Positions 1-6,987 are shown, counted from the stretch's first letter. The stretch: DNA of 9,435 nt from Nitrospiria bacterium (GCA_030430725.1 JAUIKP010000093.1:1-9435), one strand, 5' to 3'. The notes: generated by a model not told the origin, from the sequence alone. Made by a program: numbers and translations.

Positions 1-25
1 ATCTAATCAAAGGGAGTATATTGAT

Positions 26-415
26 ATGCCAAACACGAATGCATCATTTTCCGCCTTTTCCCGGGTAGATCAATTGAAACAGCAATTGAAGAAATTGGAG
101 AACCTGAGTAACTCCCAGGTCAATACCAAAGTGTTGGACCAGTTTGATCGTGAGACTGAGGAGATATTGAATCGGGTAGACGGAAGAGAAACCAAAATGG
201 CTGCCTATAATTTTGCCACCATGGCAGAAGCCGAAGCCTTGGTCAATCTCCCTGAGTCCGCTCAAGAGCCGACCTCCCGTGACCTTTTACAAAAATCTTT
301 GCAGCAAAGACGACAGGTGTTATTGGGATTGGTCAGTGAAATGGAAAGCCTGGAAGAAACAGAAGCCGAAGTTCTGACAGGAGAAGATCGCGAAGATCCA
401 CCCCTAATGGGATAG
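26..415 (+). CDS. Small coiled-coil protein of unknown function
   Basis: A 129-residue soluble protein that I do not recognise. The ATG at 26 is preceded by AGGGAG at 10-15, a good ribosome binding site at 10 bases distance, so the start is well supported. There is no signal peptide or membrane segment. Two charged, Gln/Leu/Glu-rich helical stretches (about residues 14-52 and 83-118) look like coiled coil; the first contains a lysine/glutamine/leucine heptad-like pattern (QLKQQLKKLENL). The middle is Ala/Glu-rich, and the C-terminus is acidic and ends in DPPLMG. No catalytic motif is visible. A probable terminator follows at 461-486, so this is the last or only gene of its transcript; what lies upstream is outside the window. 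It could be a small structural or adaptor protein; function unknown. Confidence 0.7.
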   Translation: MPNTNASFSAFSRVDQLKQQLKKLENLSNSQVNTKVLDQFDRETEEILNRVDGRETKMAAYNFATMAEAEALVNLPESAQEPTSRDLLQKSLQQRRQVLLGLVSEMESLEETEAEVLTGEDREDPPLMG

Positions 416-460
416 ATCATACAACACCTGGTCTGAGGGAAGCTCGCCTGATCGATACCT

Positions 461-486
461 GCCTTTGCGGTATGAAGGCTTCTTTT
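461..486 (+). terminator. Probable rho-independent terminator after the coiled-coil gene
   Basis: The arms GCCTT (461-465) and AAGGC (475-479) form a 5-bp stem around a 9-base loop, followed directly by TTCTTTT. It starts 45 bases after the stop codon of the upstream gene. The stem is short. An alternative pairing, ATACC (455-459) with GGTAT (469-473), competes with it, so the call is moderate. Confidence 0.4.
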
Positions 487-716
487 GTCGAGAAATTTCC
501 GTTGTGAATACCGCACAATTCTGCACGATCCATCATGAATGGCATCGTCATACCCGCTGCAGCCATGCAGATGTAATCCCGGGGTAATCCGCTCTTTGGA
601 CGGAAGGCATTCCATCATCACAGAAGCACGTGCGTCAGTGATGTTCCGGATCGTCTCTCAATCCCCTATCTTCAGGGAATTTGGGAAGCGGCATGTTCGG
701 TCAAACCTGACGCCAC
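487..716. other. Stretch without a supported gene
   Basis: Between the terminator of the first gene and the end of the convergent FMN reductase gene lie about 230 bases (302 counted from the stop at 415) with no convincing coding region. Short open stretches exist in all three + frames, but they are broken by stops and lack a ribosome binding site. One small hairpin (CTGCA-GCCA-TGCAG) is visible near 557-570. It may be decayed coding sequence or simple intergenic DNA; nothing in it could be identified. Confidence 0.4.
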
Positions 717-1322
717 TCAGGTAAGCGATTGGGTTGAACTCTCACTTCGAGGACAATGATGGGCCCTGGCCTGTTTGAGGGCATGCGCATACCATTCCAG
801 TTCTTCAAAAAACTCTCGAGCCTTTTGATGCAAATTTTGATCAGCGGGCGTGCCATCTTCCTGAAAGGCGTCCTGAACATGGGAGATGGGGAACAGAGAG
901 GGAATACTCGGCATTCCCAGTTCAGCCAACATGGCCCTGAGGGTCATTGCTGCACGGACTCCGCCGAACGCACCTGCTGAATAGCAGACAATGGCGGAAG
1001 GTTTTCGAAAGTATTCCTCAAGAAAATGGTCTAATACGTTCGAGAGGGCAGGAGGAATGGTATGATTGTATTCGCCTGACACAATAATATATCCGTCGGC
1101 CGGAATAATCAGATCAGCCACCCGTTGGAGAGGTTGAGGAGCCTCCCCAGGTTTAAATTCCTTAAACATTTTATCCAACAGCGGGAGTGGGTGGAGAAGA
1201 GGGTCAATAAGTGTTGCGGTATGACCACGCGTCTGACACGTGTTCAGCATAAAACGAGCGGCCTTGATACCCTGACGTTCGGTTCTCACCGATCCATAAA
1301 TTATAGCCAAATTCAGTGGCAT
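717..1322 (-). CDS. NAD(P)H-dependent FMN reductase (flavodoxin-like fold)
   Basis: A 201-residue cytoplasmic flavoprotein of the NADPH-dependent FMN reductase family (PF03358), which uses NAD(P)H to reduce FMN, quinones, azo dyes or chromate depending on the member. Visible landmarks are the N-terminal beta strand and phosphate-binding loop LAIIYGSVRTERQG (residues 5-18), the isoalloxazine-contact segment GEYNHTIPPALSNVLDHF (83-100), and the second flavin-side loop YSAGAFGGVRAAMTLR (114-129). Length is typical for the family. It is transcribed toward the left, divergently from the cyclase gene at 1636. The ATG at 1322 has only a weak purine stretch upstream, but the GSVR loop falls at the usual distance from it. 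The C-terminal tail (from about 185) is His/Ser-rich and not conserved in the fold. Substrate cannot be told from sequence. Confidence 0.92.
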   Translation of the reverse strand: MPLNLAIIYGSVRTERQGIKAARFMLNTCQTRGHTATLIDPLLHPLPLLDKMFKEFKPGEAPQPLQRVADLIIPADGYIIVSGEYNHTIPPALSNVLDHFLEEYFRKPSAIVCYSAGAFGGVRAAMTLRAMLAELGMPSIPSLFPISHVQDAFQEDGTPADQNLHQKAREFFEELEWYAHALKQARAHHCPRSESSTQSLT

Positions 1323-1396
1323 GGAGAAGTTACTTTTCGTTGGACGACTTCAACGCAGGATCACTTTTTGGTCATGGATGAACCGTGCCATATTCT

Positions 1397-1438
1397 CACA
1401 CAGTTATGACCTTCATTGCCGTCAGTATAAACTGTGTG
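1397..1438. promoter_or_regulatory. 9-bp inverted repeat in the divergent intergenic region (possible operator)
   Basis: CACACAGTT at 1397-1405 and its exact reverse complement AACTGTGTG at 1430-1438 are separated by 24 bases; the half-site centres lie 33 bp apart, about three helical turns. The pair sits between the divergent FMN reductase and cyclase genes. A TATACT box on the - strand (1424-1429) abuts the right arm and could serve the reductase gene, though no good -35 goes with it. The spacing suits a regulator binding two sites on one face of the DNA, but no regulator gene is adjacent, so this is inference. Confidence 0.35.
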
Positions 1439-1489
1439 TTCGACTACAGGGTGTGGACAAATCTTAAATGAGCCTTTAAAAAAAATCTA

Positions 1490-1517
1490 TTGAGCGAAGA
1501 TATGTGGTAACCATAAT
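1490..1517 (+). promoter_or_regulatory. Candidate sigma70-type promoter for the cyclase gene
   Basis: TTGAGC (1490-1495) and CATAAT (1512-1517) are separated by 16 bases, and an A-tract lies just upstream (1478-1485). The likely transcription start is near 1524, giving a leader of about 110 bases before the ATG at 1636. The leader contains a short CCGG-ATT-CCGG hairpin but no obvious riboswitch. With the inverted repeat to its left, the 313-base region 1323-1635 holds the control signals for both divergent genes. Confidence 0.4.
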
Positions 1518-1635
1518 CTGTCATCTTGTCATCTAATGCCGGATTCCGGAAAAAAGGCCTGGCGGTAAGGGTTGACCTGGCCTACCTCCCCGTTTGAAAA
1601 GAGAAGCCATTGAGAAGTGGGAATGGAAGAAGGTC

Positions 1636-2271
1636 ATGATATCTAATTGGATTGACATTTCAATGCCTCTGTATCCGGGAATGGATCAAAGACCCGAAGA
1701 CCCACCATTTCAGATAGAACCGGTGGACAGAAACAATGGAGATAAGGTTCACGTCTCAAAAATATCAATGAGTTCTCATGCCGGAACACACATTGGCGCT
1801 CCAGTGAATTGTGGAAAATCTTTTCAGGATAATGAACAAGCAGAGTTTTCAGCCACAATAGGTCTGGCCAAAGTGATTGAGATTCAAGATAAGAATTCTG
1901 TGAAAGCGGAAGAACTAAAAAAGCACCGGATTTATTCGCATGATCGGATTCTCCTCAAAACACGGAATTCCGCCTCTGCCTGGTACTCCGATCACCCCCA
2001 TGAAGATACTATCTTTCTTGACCGAACTGCTGCGGCATGGCTTGCCGAGCGGCAAGTGAGCACCGTGGGAATTGATGCTCTGGTTATTGGAGGGAAACAC
2101 GAATATGGAAAAGAGATTACCCGCATGCTTATTCAAGCCGGCATTGTCATTATTGAGGGACTTGAATTTTCCCGAGTGAAACCTGGTGAATATATGCTCA
2201 TCTGTTTACCCTTAAAAATTCCAAACGGAGATGGTGCTCCAGCCAGAGCCATTCTCCAACCGGTCCGGTAA
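1636..2271 (+). CDS. Cyclase / kynurenine formamidase family protein with altered metal motif
   Basis: A member of the metal-dependent cyclase family (PF04199), whose characterised members hydrolyse N-formylkynurenine, isatin or polyketide intermediates. Supporting features: N-terminal strand and turn DISMPLYPGMD (residues 7-17), the signature region SSHAGTHIGAP (46-56), GIDALVIGGKHEYGK (145-159), IIEGLEF (172-178), and the C-terminal LPLKIPNGDGAPARA (191-205). The usual signature is HxGTHxDxPxH; here Asp is Gly54 and the last His is Asn58, while His48, His52 and Glu174 are kept. The protein may therefore bind metal weakly or differently, or be non-hydrolytic. I chose ATG 1636 (211 residues) because GGAAG at 1625-1629 lies 6 bases before it and the fold begins at once; an in-frame TTG at 1594 would add 14 residues but lacks a clear ribosome binding site. 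It stands alone, divergent from the FMN reductase. Confidence 0.88.
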   Translation: MISNWIDISMPLYPGMDQRPEDPPFQIEPVDRNNGDKVHVSKISMSSHAGTHIGAPVNCGKSFQDNEQAEFSATIGLAKVIEIQDKNSVKAEELKKHRIYSHDRILLKTRNSASAWYSDHPHEDTIFLDRTAAAWLAERQVSTVGIDALVIGGKHEYGKEITRMLIQAGIVIIEGLEFSRVKPGEYMLICLPLKIPNGDGAPARAILQPVR

Positions 2272-2321
2272 TGGCGAGGAGAAATTTTATTAGGTAGCTT
2301 ATGGCGATGAATTGTAACTCA

Positions 2322-2357
2322 ATCCTGAAGAACAAAAGGATCAGAAGGTTTTTTTTT
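2322..2357 (+). terminator. Weak terminator-like hairpin with T-tract
   Basis: The arms ATCCT (2322-2326) and AGGAT (2337-2341) could pair, and a run of nine T follows at 2349-2357. The 7-base gap between stem and T-run is longer than usual. It lies 50 bases after the cyclase stop and 64 bases before the transporter start, so it may separate the two transcripts. Confidence 0.25.
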
Positions 2358-2421
2358 GGCTCCTGTGACACATATTTAAGATGGGTGGCCCCACCTTTGT
2401 TGCCGAACTTGGCCCCCTCCG

Positions 2422-3570
2422 ATGCCTGAAATCCACCAGAAGGAAACCTCCGAATTTGACCATGAGGGTTTCTCTCCACCTCTGCCTTCCAAAGTCGAAG
2501 CCGACAACCTATCCCAATTATTCCAGGGACCGATCAATATCCGGTCCATTGCCCTCACAGGGCTGTTTGTCTATGCCTCACTCATGGTGATGTATGTGGC
2601 CAAGGCCATCATGCTTCCTGTGTTCGTGGCCCTATTTCTGAATCTTTTGTTAGCTCCTCTTGTGCGGGGGCTTGAAAAAATACATATTCCCCCGCCATTT
2701 GCGGCTGGGGGGATTCTTCTCCTTTTAATCAGCACCCTGACGTTTGGAATGATTCAGCTGTCTTCTCCCGCTTCTCTCTGGCTGGACCGTGCCCCGGAAG
2801 CTTTACAACAGGTAGAGCAGAAAATTCGTACCATCAAAAGTTCGGTCCTGGAAATGGGGGAGGCGACCAAAGCACTGGAACATATGGCGAGTCTTTCGGA
2901 ATCCCGGAAAGCGCCAAAGATTCAAGTGAAAACCGAAAGTTTGGGAGGTCAATTGATCGATTGGACCACGGAATTTATTCTGGGGCTGGTTTCAACCATG
3001 ATTTTATTGTATTTTTTTCTGGCTTCCGGTGATTTATTTTTGGAAAAACTCGTAAAAGTTCTTCCACGATTTTCGGATAAACGACGTGCGGTGGAAATTG
3101 TCCGAGGAATAGAGGGAAATATTTCCAGTTACCTTGTCACGGTGACGAGTGTCAATGTTGGTCTCGCGCTGGTGACCAGTCTCGCCATGTATCTGCTCGG
3201 CATGCCAAACCCGTATTTATGGGGAGCTATGGCGGGTATTCTGAATTTCATTCCTTACGTTGGAAGCATTATTGGTTTAGGAGCGGTGACGTTAGCCGCG
3301 ATCCTTACATTTGAACATATGAACATCGTGGCTATGGTGTCGGGGACTTATGTATTTCTGACAGCCATTGAAGGAAGTGTGATCACACCCCATTTATTAG
3401 GACGAAAACTGACATTAAACCCCGTGATCATATTGGTCAGTGTCTTGTTCTGGGGCTGGTTATGGGGAGCCATCGGAGCGCTCCTTGCGGTCCCATTTGT
3501 CGCATCCCTTAAAATGATTTGCGATCAAATTGAGCCGCTCAATTCCATTGGAGAATTTTTAAGTCGTTAA
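2422..3570 (+). CDS. AI-2E / PerM family transporter
   Basis: A 382-residue inner-membrane protein of the AI-2E transporter (PerM, UPF0118; PF01594) family. Members have been tied to export of small molecules such as autoinducer-2 or to Na+/H+ exchange, but substrates are mostly unknown. It shows the family layout: a soluble N-terminus (1-40), paired helices at about 42-80 and 93-113, a long polar loop (115-180), a helix at 184-202 (ILGLVSTMILLYFFLASGD), a cytoplasmic helix-rich stretch (204-232), then helices with the conserved motifs MPNPYLWGAMAGILNFIPYVG (split over 261-281) and ITPHLLGRKLTLNP (321-334), ending in FWGWLWGAIGALLAVP (343-358). Full length. An in-frame stop (TAA) lies just upstream with no other start between, so ATG 2422 is the earliest start, although it has no clear ribosome binding site. 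Confidence 0.93.
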   Translation: MPEIHQKETSEFDHEGFSPPLPSKVEADNLSQLFQGPINIRSIALTGLFVYASLMVMYVAKAIMLPVFVALFLNLLLAPLVRGLEKIHIPPPFAAGGILLLLISTLTFGMIQLSSPASLWLDRAPEALQQVEQKIRTIKSSVLEMGEATKALEHMASLSESRKAPKIQVKTESLGGQLIDWTTEFILGLVSTMILLYFFLASGDLFLEKLVKVLPRFSDKRRAVEIVRGIEGNISSYLVTVTSVNVGLALVTSLAMYLLGMPNPYLWGAMAGILNFIPYVGSIIGLGAVTLAAILTFEHMNIVAMVSGTYVFLTAIEGSVITPHLLGRKLTLNPVIILVSVLFWGWLWGAIGALLAVPFVASLKMICDQIEPLNSIGEFLSR

Positions 3571-3597
3571 GCTTACAATAGTGGGAATAATTTTCTT

Positions 3598-3609
3598 TTC
3601 CAATTGGAA
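3598..3609. repeat. 12-bp perfect palindrome
   Basis: TTCCAATTGGAA is a perfect palindrome in the 89-base gap between the AI-2E transporter and the DUF2254 gene, with flanking TTCT and GAA extending the symmetry imperfectly. No T-run follows, so it is not a typical terminator; it might be a protein-binding site or chance. Confidence 0.25.
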
Positions 3610-3659
3610 GAATAAGGCGGGTGAAAAAATTCTCCTGATCCTTTAGAAAAGAGTGACTC

Positions 3660-5036
3660 ATGCCGGCTTGGATAGTAAATTGGCTGACTAAACTTCGATC
3701 GAGTCTCTGGCTCATACCTACATGCATGGCCATTGCCGCCATTTTCCTCTCCTTGGCCGTTCCGTACCTGGACGAGTTGTTTTCTCCCGAGAAATTTGAC
3801 TCTCTTCGGTGGTTAAGCAATATGGGACCGGAAGGAGCGATGACGCTGCTTTCGACCATTGCCGGTTCGATGATTACCATTGCCGGTGTCGTATTTTCCA
3901 TCACCATTGTGGCCCTCACCCTGGCTACCGCACAATTCGGCCCGAGGTTGCTTGGAAATTTTTTGCGGGACCGGGGTAATCAAATTGTGTTGGGAACGTT
4001 TGTGGCGACCTTTCTCTATTGCCTGCTCGTCTTGCGCACGATCCATATGGATCCCGATGGGTATACCCCATATTGGGGAACCTTAGTGGGCCTGATTCTG
4101 GCCGTGTGTAGCCTCGGGGTATTGATTTATTTCATGCATCATATTGCGATTTCCATTCAGGCCCCGAATTTGATTGCGGCGGTCTATGGGGAATTGGAAG
4201 AAGACCTCACCAGACTTTTTCCAGAGCGTTTAGGAATGGGGGAGGGGAATGAGGCGAATACAGCCATTATTCCGCCTATTATGGCCAAAATAGAAAAAGA
4301 AGGCATGGACATTAAGGCCGAAATAGGTGGGTATCTTCAAGCCATTGAAAATAATGCACTGATGGAAATCGCCCGTGAACAGAATTTAGTGATATTGCTC
4401 CATCATCGGCCAGGCCATTTTATCACCAAGGAAGCCACTTTGGCCAAAGTCCTGGCACTGGGGCCGATGGCGGATGTTGTATCCCAACAAATCAATAAGC
4501 AAATGATCTGTGGAACCAACCGCACCCAGGAACAAGATATTGAGTTTTCCGTGCTTCAACTTGTGGAAGTGGCCGTGAGGGCACTTTCGCCTGGAATCAA
4601 TGACCCGTTCACATGCATAAACTGTATTGATCATCTCAGCGCGATTTTATCCCAGCTTTGTCAACGAAAAATTCCTTCTCCTTTCCGGTACGATCGGGAC
4701 GGAGTTCTTCGAGTGATTACTCCCCCTATCACTTTTGAGGGCGTGTTGAATGCGGCTTTTCATCAGATTCGACAACATGGAAAAGGAAATGTGGCGGTTG
4801 TCATCTGTCTGTTGGACGGCTTGGGACGTATTGGAGAAAACGTGGAACGACATGAAGATCGTGAGGCAATCCTTCGTCATGTTGAAATGGTCCAAAGGGC
4901 GAGCCGGGACTCCATCCAGCAAGAACATGATTGGGAGGCAGTGGAGGATCGGTGTCGTCAGGTCATGTCTTTGTTAAATAACGGAGAAAACCGGAGTGTG
5001 CTTTTGATGGACAAAATCACCAATATCCTTCCCTGA
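3660..5036 (+). CDS. DUF2254 family membrane protein
   Basis: A 458-residue protein of the DUF2254 family (PF10011), predicted to be in the inner membrane; its function is not established. Membrane helices are visible at about 17-35, 62-88 (TIAGSMITIAGVVFSITIVALTLA), 109-127 and 140-166, followed by a large soluble domain. Family landmarks include the stretch AQFGPRLLGNFLRD (91-104) directly after the second hydrophobic segment, the HRPGHFI segment in the middle of the soluble part, and SPGINDPFTCINCIDHL near residue 310. Length is about normal. AAGAG lies a few bases before ATG 3660. It begins 89 bases after the AI-2E transporter on the same strand and may be co-transcribed with it. The pairing of two membrane proteins suggests an envelope role but nothing more specific. 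Confidence 0.93.
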   Translation: MPAWIVNWLTKLRSSLWLIPTCMAIAAIFLSLAVPYLDELFSPEKFDSLRWLSNMGPEGAMTLLSTIAGSMITIAGVVFSITIVALTLATAQFGPRLLGNFLRDRGNQIVLGTFVATFLYCLLVLRTIHMDPDGYTPYWGTLVGLILAVCSLGVLIYFMHHIAISIQAPNLIAAVYGELEEDLTRLFPERLGMGEGNEANTAIIPPIMAKIEKEGMDIKAEIGGYLQAIENNALMEIAREQNLVILLHHRPGHFITKEATLAKVLALGPMADVVSQQINKQMICGTNRTQEQDIEFSVLQLVEVAVRALSPGINDPFTCINCIDHLSAILSQLCQRKIPSPFRYDRDGVLRVITPPITFEGVLNAAFHQIRQHGKGNVAVVICLLDGLGRIGENVERHEDREAILRHVEMVQRASRDSIQQEHDWEAVEDRCRQVMSLLNNGENRSVLLMDKITNILP

Positions 5037-5149
5037 ATTCTGTTTTTCATCCCCTGTGTCCGGACTGTTGAAATTTGGTCCCCCTTTCCATAGGCCTTTC
5101 AGCACGGTTTCGACTTTTCACGTTGGCCGGAAAAAATTTTGTACATTGC

Positions 5150-5209
5150 GAATGAAACCTCGGAAAGGGGTTAATAAACAAAGTGAATGGACTCTTCTTA
5201 GTTTCATTC
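5150..5209 (+). promoter_or_regulatory. 9-bp inverted repeat upstream of the PRC-barrel operon
   Basis: GAATGAAAC (5150-5158) and GTTTCATTC (5201-5209) are exact reverse complements separated by 42 bases. The right arm touches the G/C hairpin at 5210-5221. In RNA the arms could close a long stem-loop stacked on that hairpin; in DNA they could be two half-sites. The region 5037-5246 otherwise holds no convincing gene. Confidence 0.35.
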
Positions 5210-5226
5210 GGGGGAGCCCCCTTTTT
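5210..5226 (+). terminator. G/C hairpin with T-tract (terminator or attenuator)
   Basis: GGGG-GAGC-CCCC (5210-5221) is followed at once by TTTTT (5222-5226). It lies 174 bases after the DUF2254 stop but only 20 bases before the start of the PRC-barrel gene. It may end the upstream transcript, or act as an attenuator in the leader of the downstream operon. The stem is short but all G/C. Confidence 0.4.
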
Positions 5227-5246
5227 ACAAACATTTAAGGAACATT

Positions 5247-6014
5247 ATGTTGAAAACTTTAATGGAAATGCGAGGCTATCGGTTACGAGCCATCGATAAA
5301 GACCTTGGAAGCGTCGATGATTTTTATTTTGACGACCGGTTGTGGGAAATACGGTATCTCGTGGCTGATACAGGAAATTGGCTCCCAGGAAGAAATGTGC
5401 TGATCGGAAAAGAGGCGCTTGAACCGTCTGATTGCGAGGATAAAGTCTTTCCCCTGACGCTGACTTCCACAGAAATCGAGGACAGCCCGGGTATAGAAAC
5501 CGATCTGCCTTTTTCGCTTCAAAAAGAGAAGGAATTACGCCTGTTTTTTAAATGGCGAGACTATTGGAGCGATGATGTATTTCTTCAGCCTGCCGGCCTC
5601 ACTCCGATGAGCGTGCCTGGCGGGGAAGCCATCGAACCGGCGCCGAAGGAGGGAACGAATTCGTCCGGGACATTGGATGGGAATCCCTATTTGCGATCTG
5701 CCAATGAGGTTCAGGGATATTATATCGGAGCTAATGACGGAGAGATCGGCCATGTGGACGATTTCATTGTGGATGATACCTCATGGAAAATCCGATATAT
5801 CGTCGTGGATACCAAAAATTGGCTGCCGGGGAAAAAGGTCCTCATCGCTCCCCAATGGGTGCATTCCATAGATTGGAGCGACCATATGGTCGATGTAACC
5901 ATGAATCGGGAAACCATTGAACGGAGTCCTGAATATGATCCGAACAAACCCATCAATAGAGAATATGAAGTCAGGATGTATGATTTTTACGGCAAGCCCC
6001 ACGATTGGGAATGA
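5247..6014 (+). CDS. Tandem PRC-barrel domain protein
   Basis: A 255-residue soluble protein made of two copies of a PRC-barrel module (PF05239). The first module (about 1-100) carries YRLRAIDKDLGSVDDFYFDD then LWEIRYLVADTGNWLPGRNV; the second (about 151-255) carries YYIGANDGEIGHVDDFIVDD then WKIRYIVVDTKNWLPGKKV. The similarity runs into the C-terminal part of each module (ST-EIEDSP against NRETIERSP), so the whole unit of roughly 100 residues was duplicated; the linker (about 110-145) is Pro/Gly/Ser-rich. PRC-barrels occur in photosynthetic reaction centre H subunits and RimM, but stand-alone forms are common near stress genes and have no settled role. ATG 5247 follows AAGGAA at 5 bases. It heads an operon with the two small envelope genes that follow (gap 44 bases). 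Confidence 0.9.
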   Translation: MLKTLMEMRGYRLRAIDKDLGSVDDFYFDDRLWEIRYLVADTGNWLPGRNVLIGKEALEPSDCEDKVFPLTLTSTEIEDSPGIETDLPFSLQKEKELRLFFKWRDYWSDDVFLQPAGLTPMSVPGGEAIEPAPKEGTNSSGTLDGNPYLRSANEVQGYYIGANDGEIGHVDDFIVDDTSWKIRYIVVDTKNWLPGKKVLIAPQWVHSIDWSDHMVDVTMNRETIERSPEYDPNKPINREYEVRMYDFYGKPHDWE

Positions 6015-6058
6015 ATGCAAGCAGAAGATCTGAAGACCTTTAACTAATGGAGTCGTCA

Positions 6059-6634
6059 ATGCGAAAGACCTTTATGAGCATCCCTATTCCCACCGCTCTC
6101 GTTGGGTTGGGTTTGTACTGGTTATTTAAGGATTCAAGGGAAGGTTCTCATGGAGCCCAAAGACCCTGTGGACAGGAATCTTCTCTCTGGCGCAGACAAG
6201 AAGATGACAATAATCACCAGGAAGAACCGGTCAAAGAGAAATTACAACATGCGAAGGATACGGTTGAAGGCCATTTGGCGGAGTGGAAGGGGCAGGCGAG
6301 GCAACAGGCCTACGAATGGAAAAAAGGGACTGAGCAAAGGATGGAAAATGTCAAGGGATACATTAACGAGAAAGGAACGATTGCACGAGGAGAATTCAGG
6401 CAGCTTTTGGATGACCATCCCCTTGCTGTCGGTGCGGGTATGGTCGCATTCGGCATCGCTGTTGCAGCGGCGATCCCCGTAAGTCGAAAAGAAGACCAAT
6501 GGATGGGACCATCCCGTGGAAAAATGGTTGAATCCGTCAAAACCAAAGTACGGGCGACGGCCGAAGATGTGACTCAGAAAGCCGGAAAGATTGCGGAGAA
6601 GGTGCTGCAGAATACAGAACAATCAGATTCCTAA
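6059..6634 (+). CDS. YtxH/ElaB-like amphipathic membrane-anchored protein
   Basis: About 191 residues, Lys/Glu/Gln-rich, resembling ElaB/YqjD (DUF883) and YtxH-type stress proteins in layout rather than by a firm motif. A short hydrophobic N-terminus (IPTALVGLGLYWLF, about 10-23) could be a membrane anchor. It is followed by a charged helical stretch (about 55-105) with LEA-like repeats of charged and alanine residues, then PLAVGAGMVAFGIAVAAAIPVS (starting near 121) and a loop with the RKEDQWMG segment, typical of this protein type, and another amphipathic helix to the end. I chose ATG 6059 because GGAG at 6049-6052 sits 6 bases before it; an ATG at 6047 would add four residues but has no such site. 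It follows the PRC-barrel gene by 44 bases. A likely role is membrane or ribosome association under stress; the exact function is unknown. Confidence 0.78.
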   Translation: MRKTFMSIPIPTALVGLGLYWLFKDSREGSHGAQRPCGQESSLWRRQEDDNNHQEEPVKEKLQHAKDTVEGHLAEWKGQARQQAYEWKKGTEQRMENVKGYINEKGTIARGEFRQLLDDHPLAVGAGMVAFGIAVAAAIPVSRKEDQWMGPSRGKMVESVKTKVRATAEDVTQKAGKIAEKVLQNTEQSDS

Positions 6635-6681
6635 TTGCCAAACACTCAGTGTATTCATGCCATCATGAAGAAAGGACGTAC

Positions 6682-6864
6682 ATGAATTTTTCTATCAAAA
6701 GAATGTTGCTGCTTGCATGTTTTGCCGGATCTCTGTTTTTTGTTGTGGGTTGTGAACAAGAAGGTCCTGCGGAACGAGCAGGCGAAAGAGTCGATGAATC
6801 AATGGAGAAGGCAGGAGAAAAGATCGAACAGGCCGGAGAAAACATACAGGATTCGGCTGATTAG
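6682..6864 (+). CDS. Small lipoprotein with amphipathic tail
   Basis: A 60-residue lipoprotein precursor. The N-terminus MNFSIKRM is followed by a hydrophobic core and the lipobox VVGC, with the lipidated Cys at residue 24 followed by Glu-Gln, which favours export to the outer membrane. The mature part is only about 37 residues and consists of repeats of the type AGERVDESMEK / AGEKIEQ / AGENIQDS, an Ala-Gly-Glu amphipathic helix also seen in small stress-induced lipoproteins. ATG 6682 follows AAAGGA (6671-6676) at 5 bases; an in-frame GTG at 6649 would put a charged, His/Cys-containing stretch before the signal peptide and is less likely. It is the third gene of the operon, 47 bases after the previous one, and is closed by the terminator at 6886-6907. 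Confidence 0.85.
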   Translation: MNFSIKRMLLLACFAGSLFFVVGCEQEGPAERAGERVDESMEKAGEKIEQAGENIQDSAD

Positions 6865-6885
6865 AGATCTGCTATTTTCAAACGA

Positions 6886-6907
6886 GGGAATTGTTGTTCC
6901 CATTTTT
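6886..6907 (+). terminator. Rho-independent terminator of the PRC-barrel operon
   Basis: GGGAA (6886-6890) pairs with TTCCC (6897-6901) around the loop TTGTTG, and TTTTT follows one base later (6903-6907). It lies 22 bases after the lipoprotein stop, in the ideal place to end that operon. Confidence 0.6.
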
Positions 6908-6913
6908 CCTCAT

Positions 6914-6941
6914 TTGTCAGAAGTTTTGTCCATTGTAGGGT
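6914..6941 (+). promoter_or_regulatory. Candidate promoter for the metallothionein gene
   Basis: TTGTCA (6914-6919) and TAGGGT (6936-6941) are 16 bases apart. The -35 is good and the -10 only fair (4 of 6). It lies directly behind the operon terminator and about 120 bases before the metallothionein start, which is where a separate promoter would be expected. Confidence 0.3.
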
Positions 6942-6953
6942 ATGTCTGGAAAA

Positions 6954-6987
6954 TTCCACACTGAACATGAGAATGACGAATGTGGAA
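6954..6987. promoter_or_regulatory. 7-bp inverted repeat in the metallothionein leader (possible operator)
   Basis: TTCCACA (6954-6960) and TGTGGAA (6981-6987) are exact reverse complements with 20 bases between. They sit just past the expected transcription start of the candidate promoter at 6914-6941, a place where a metal-sensing repressor could block transcription. The sequence does not match the SmtB-type operator as I know it. It could instead form a stem in the messenger RNA. Confidence 0.3.

Noticed and set aside
262..621. A 119-codon open frame on the - strand
   Set aside because: It overlaps the coiled-coil gene antisense, has a Cys/Arg/Ser-rich shadow composition, and lacks a start signal.
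5056..5238. A 60-codon open frame between DUF2254 and the PRC-barrel gene
   Set aside because: No ribosome binding site, no recognisable family, and it runs through the inverted repeat and terminator hairpin; more likely a leader region.
6954..6987. SmtB/ArsR-type operator in front of the metallothionein
   Set aside because: TGAACA is present inside the inverted repeat, but the matching TGTTCA/TTCA half is absent, so I cannot call it an SmtB site.
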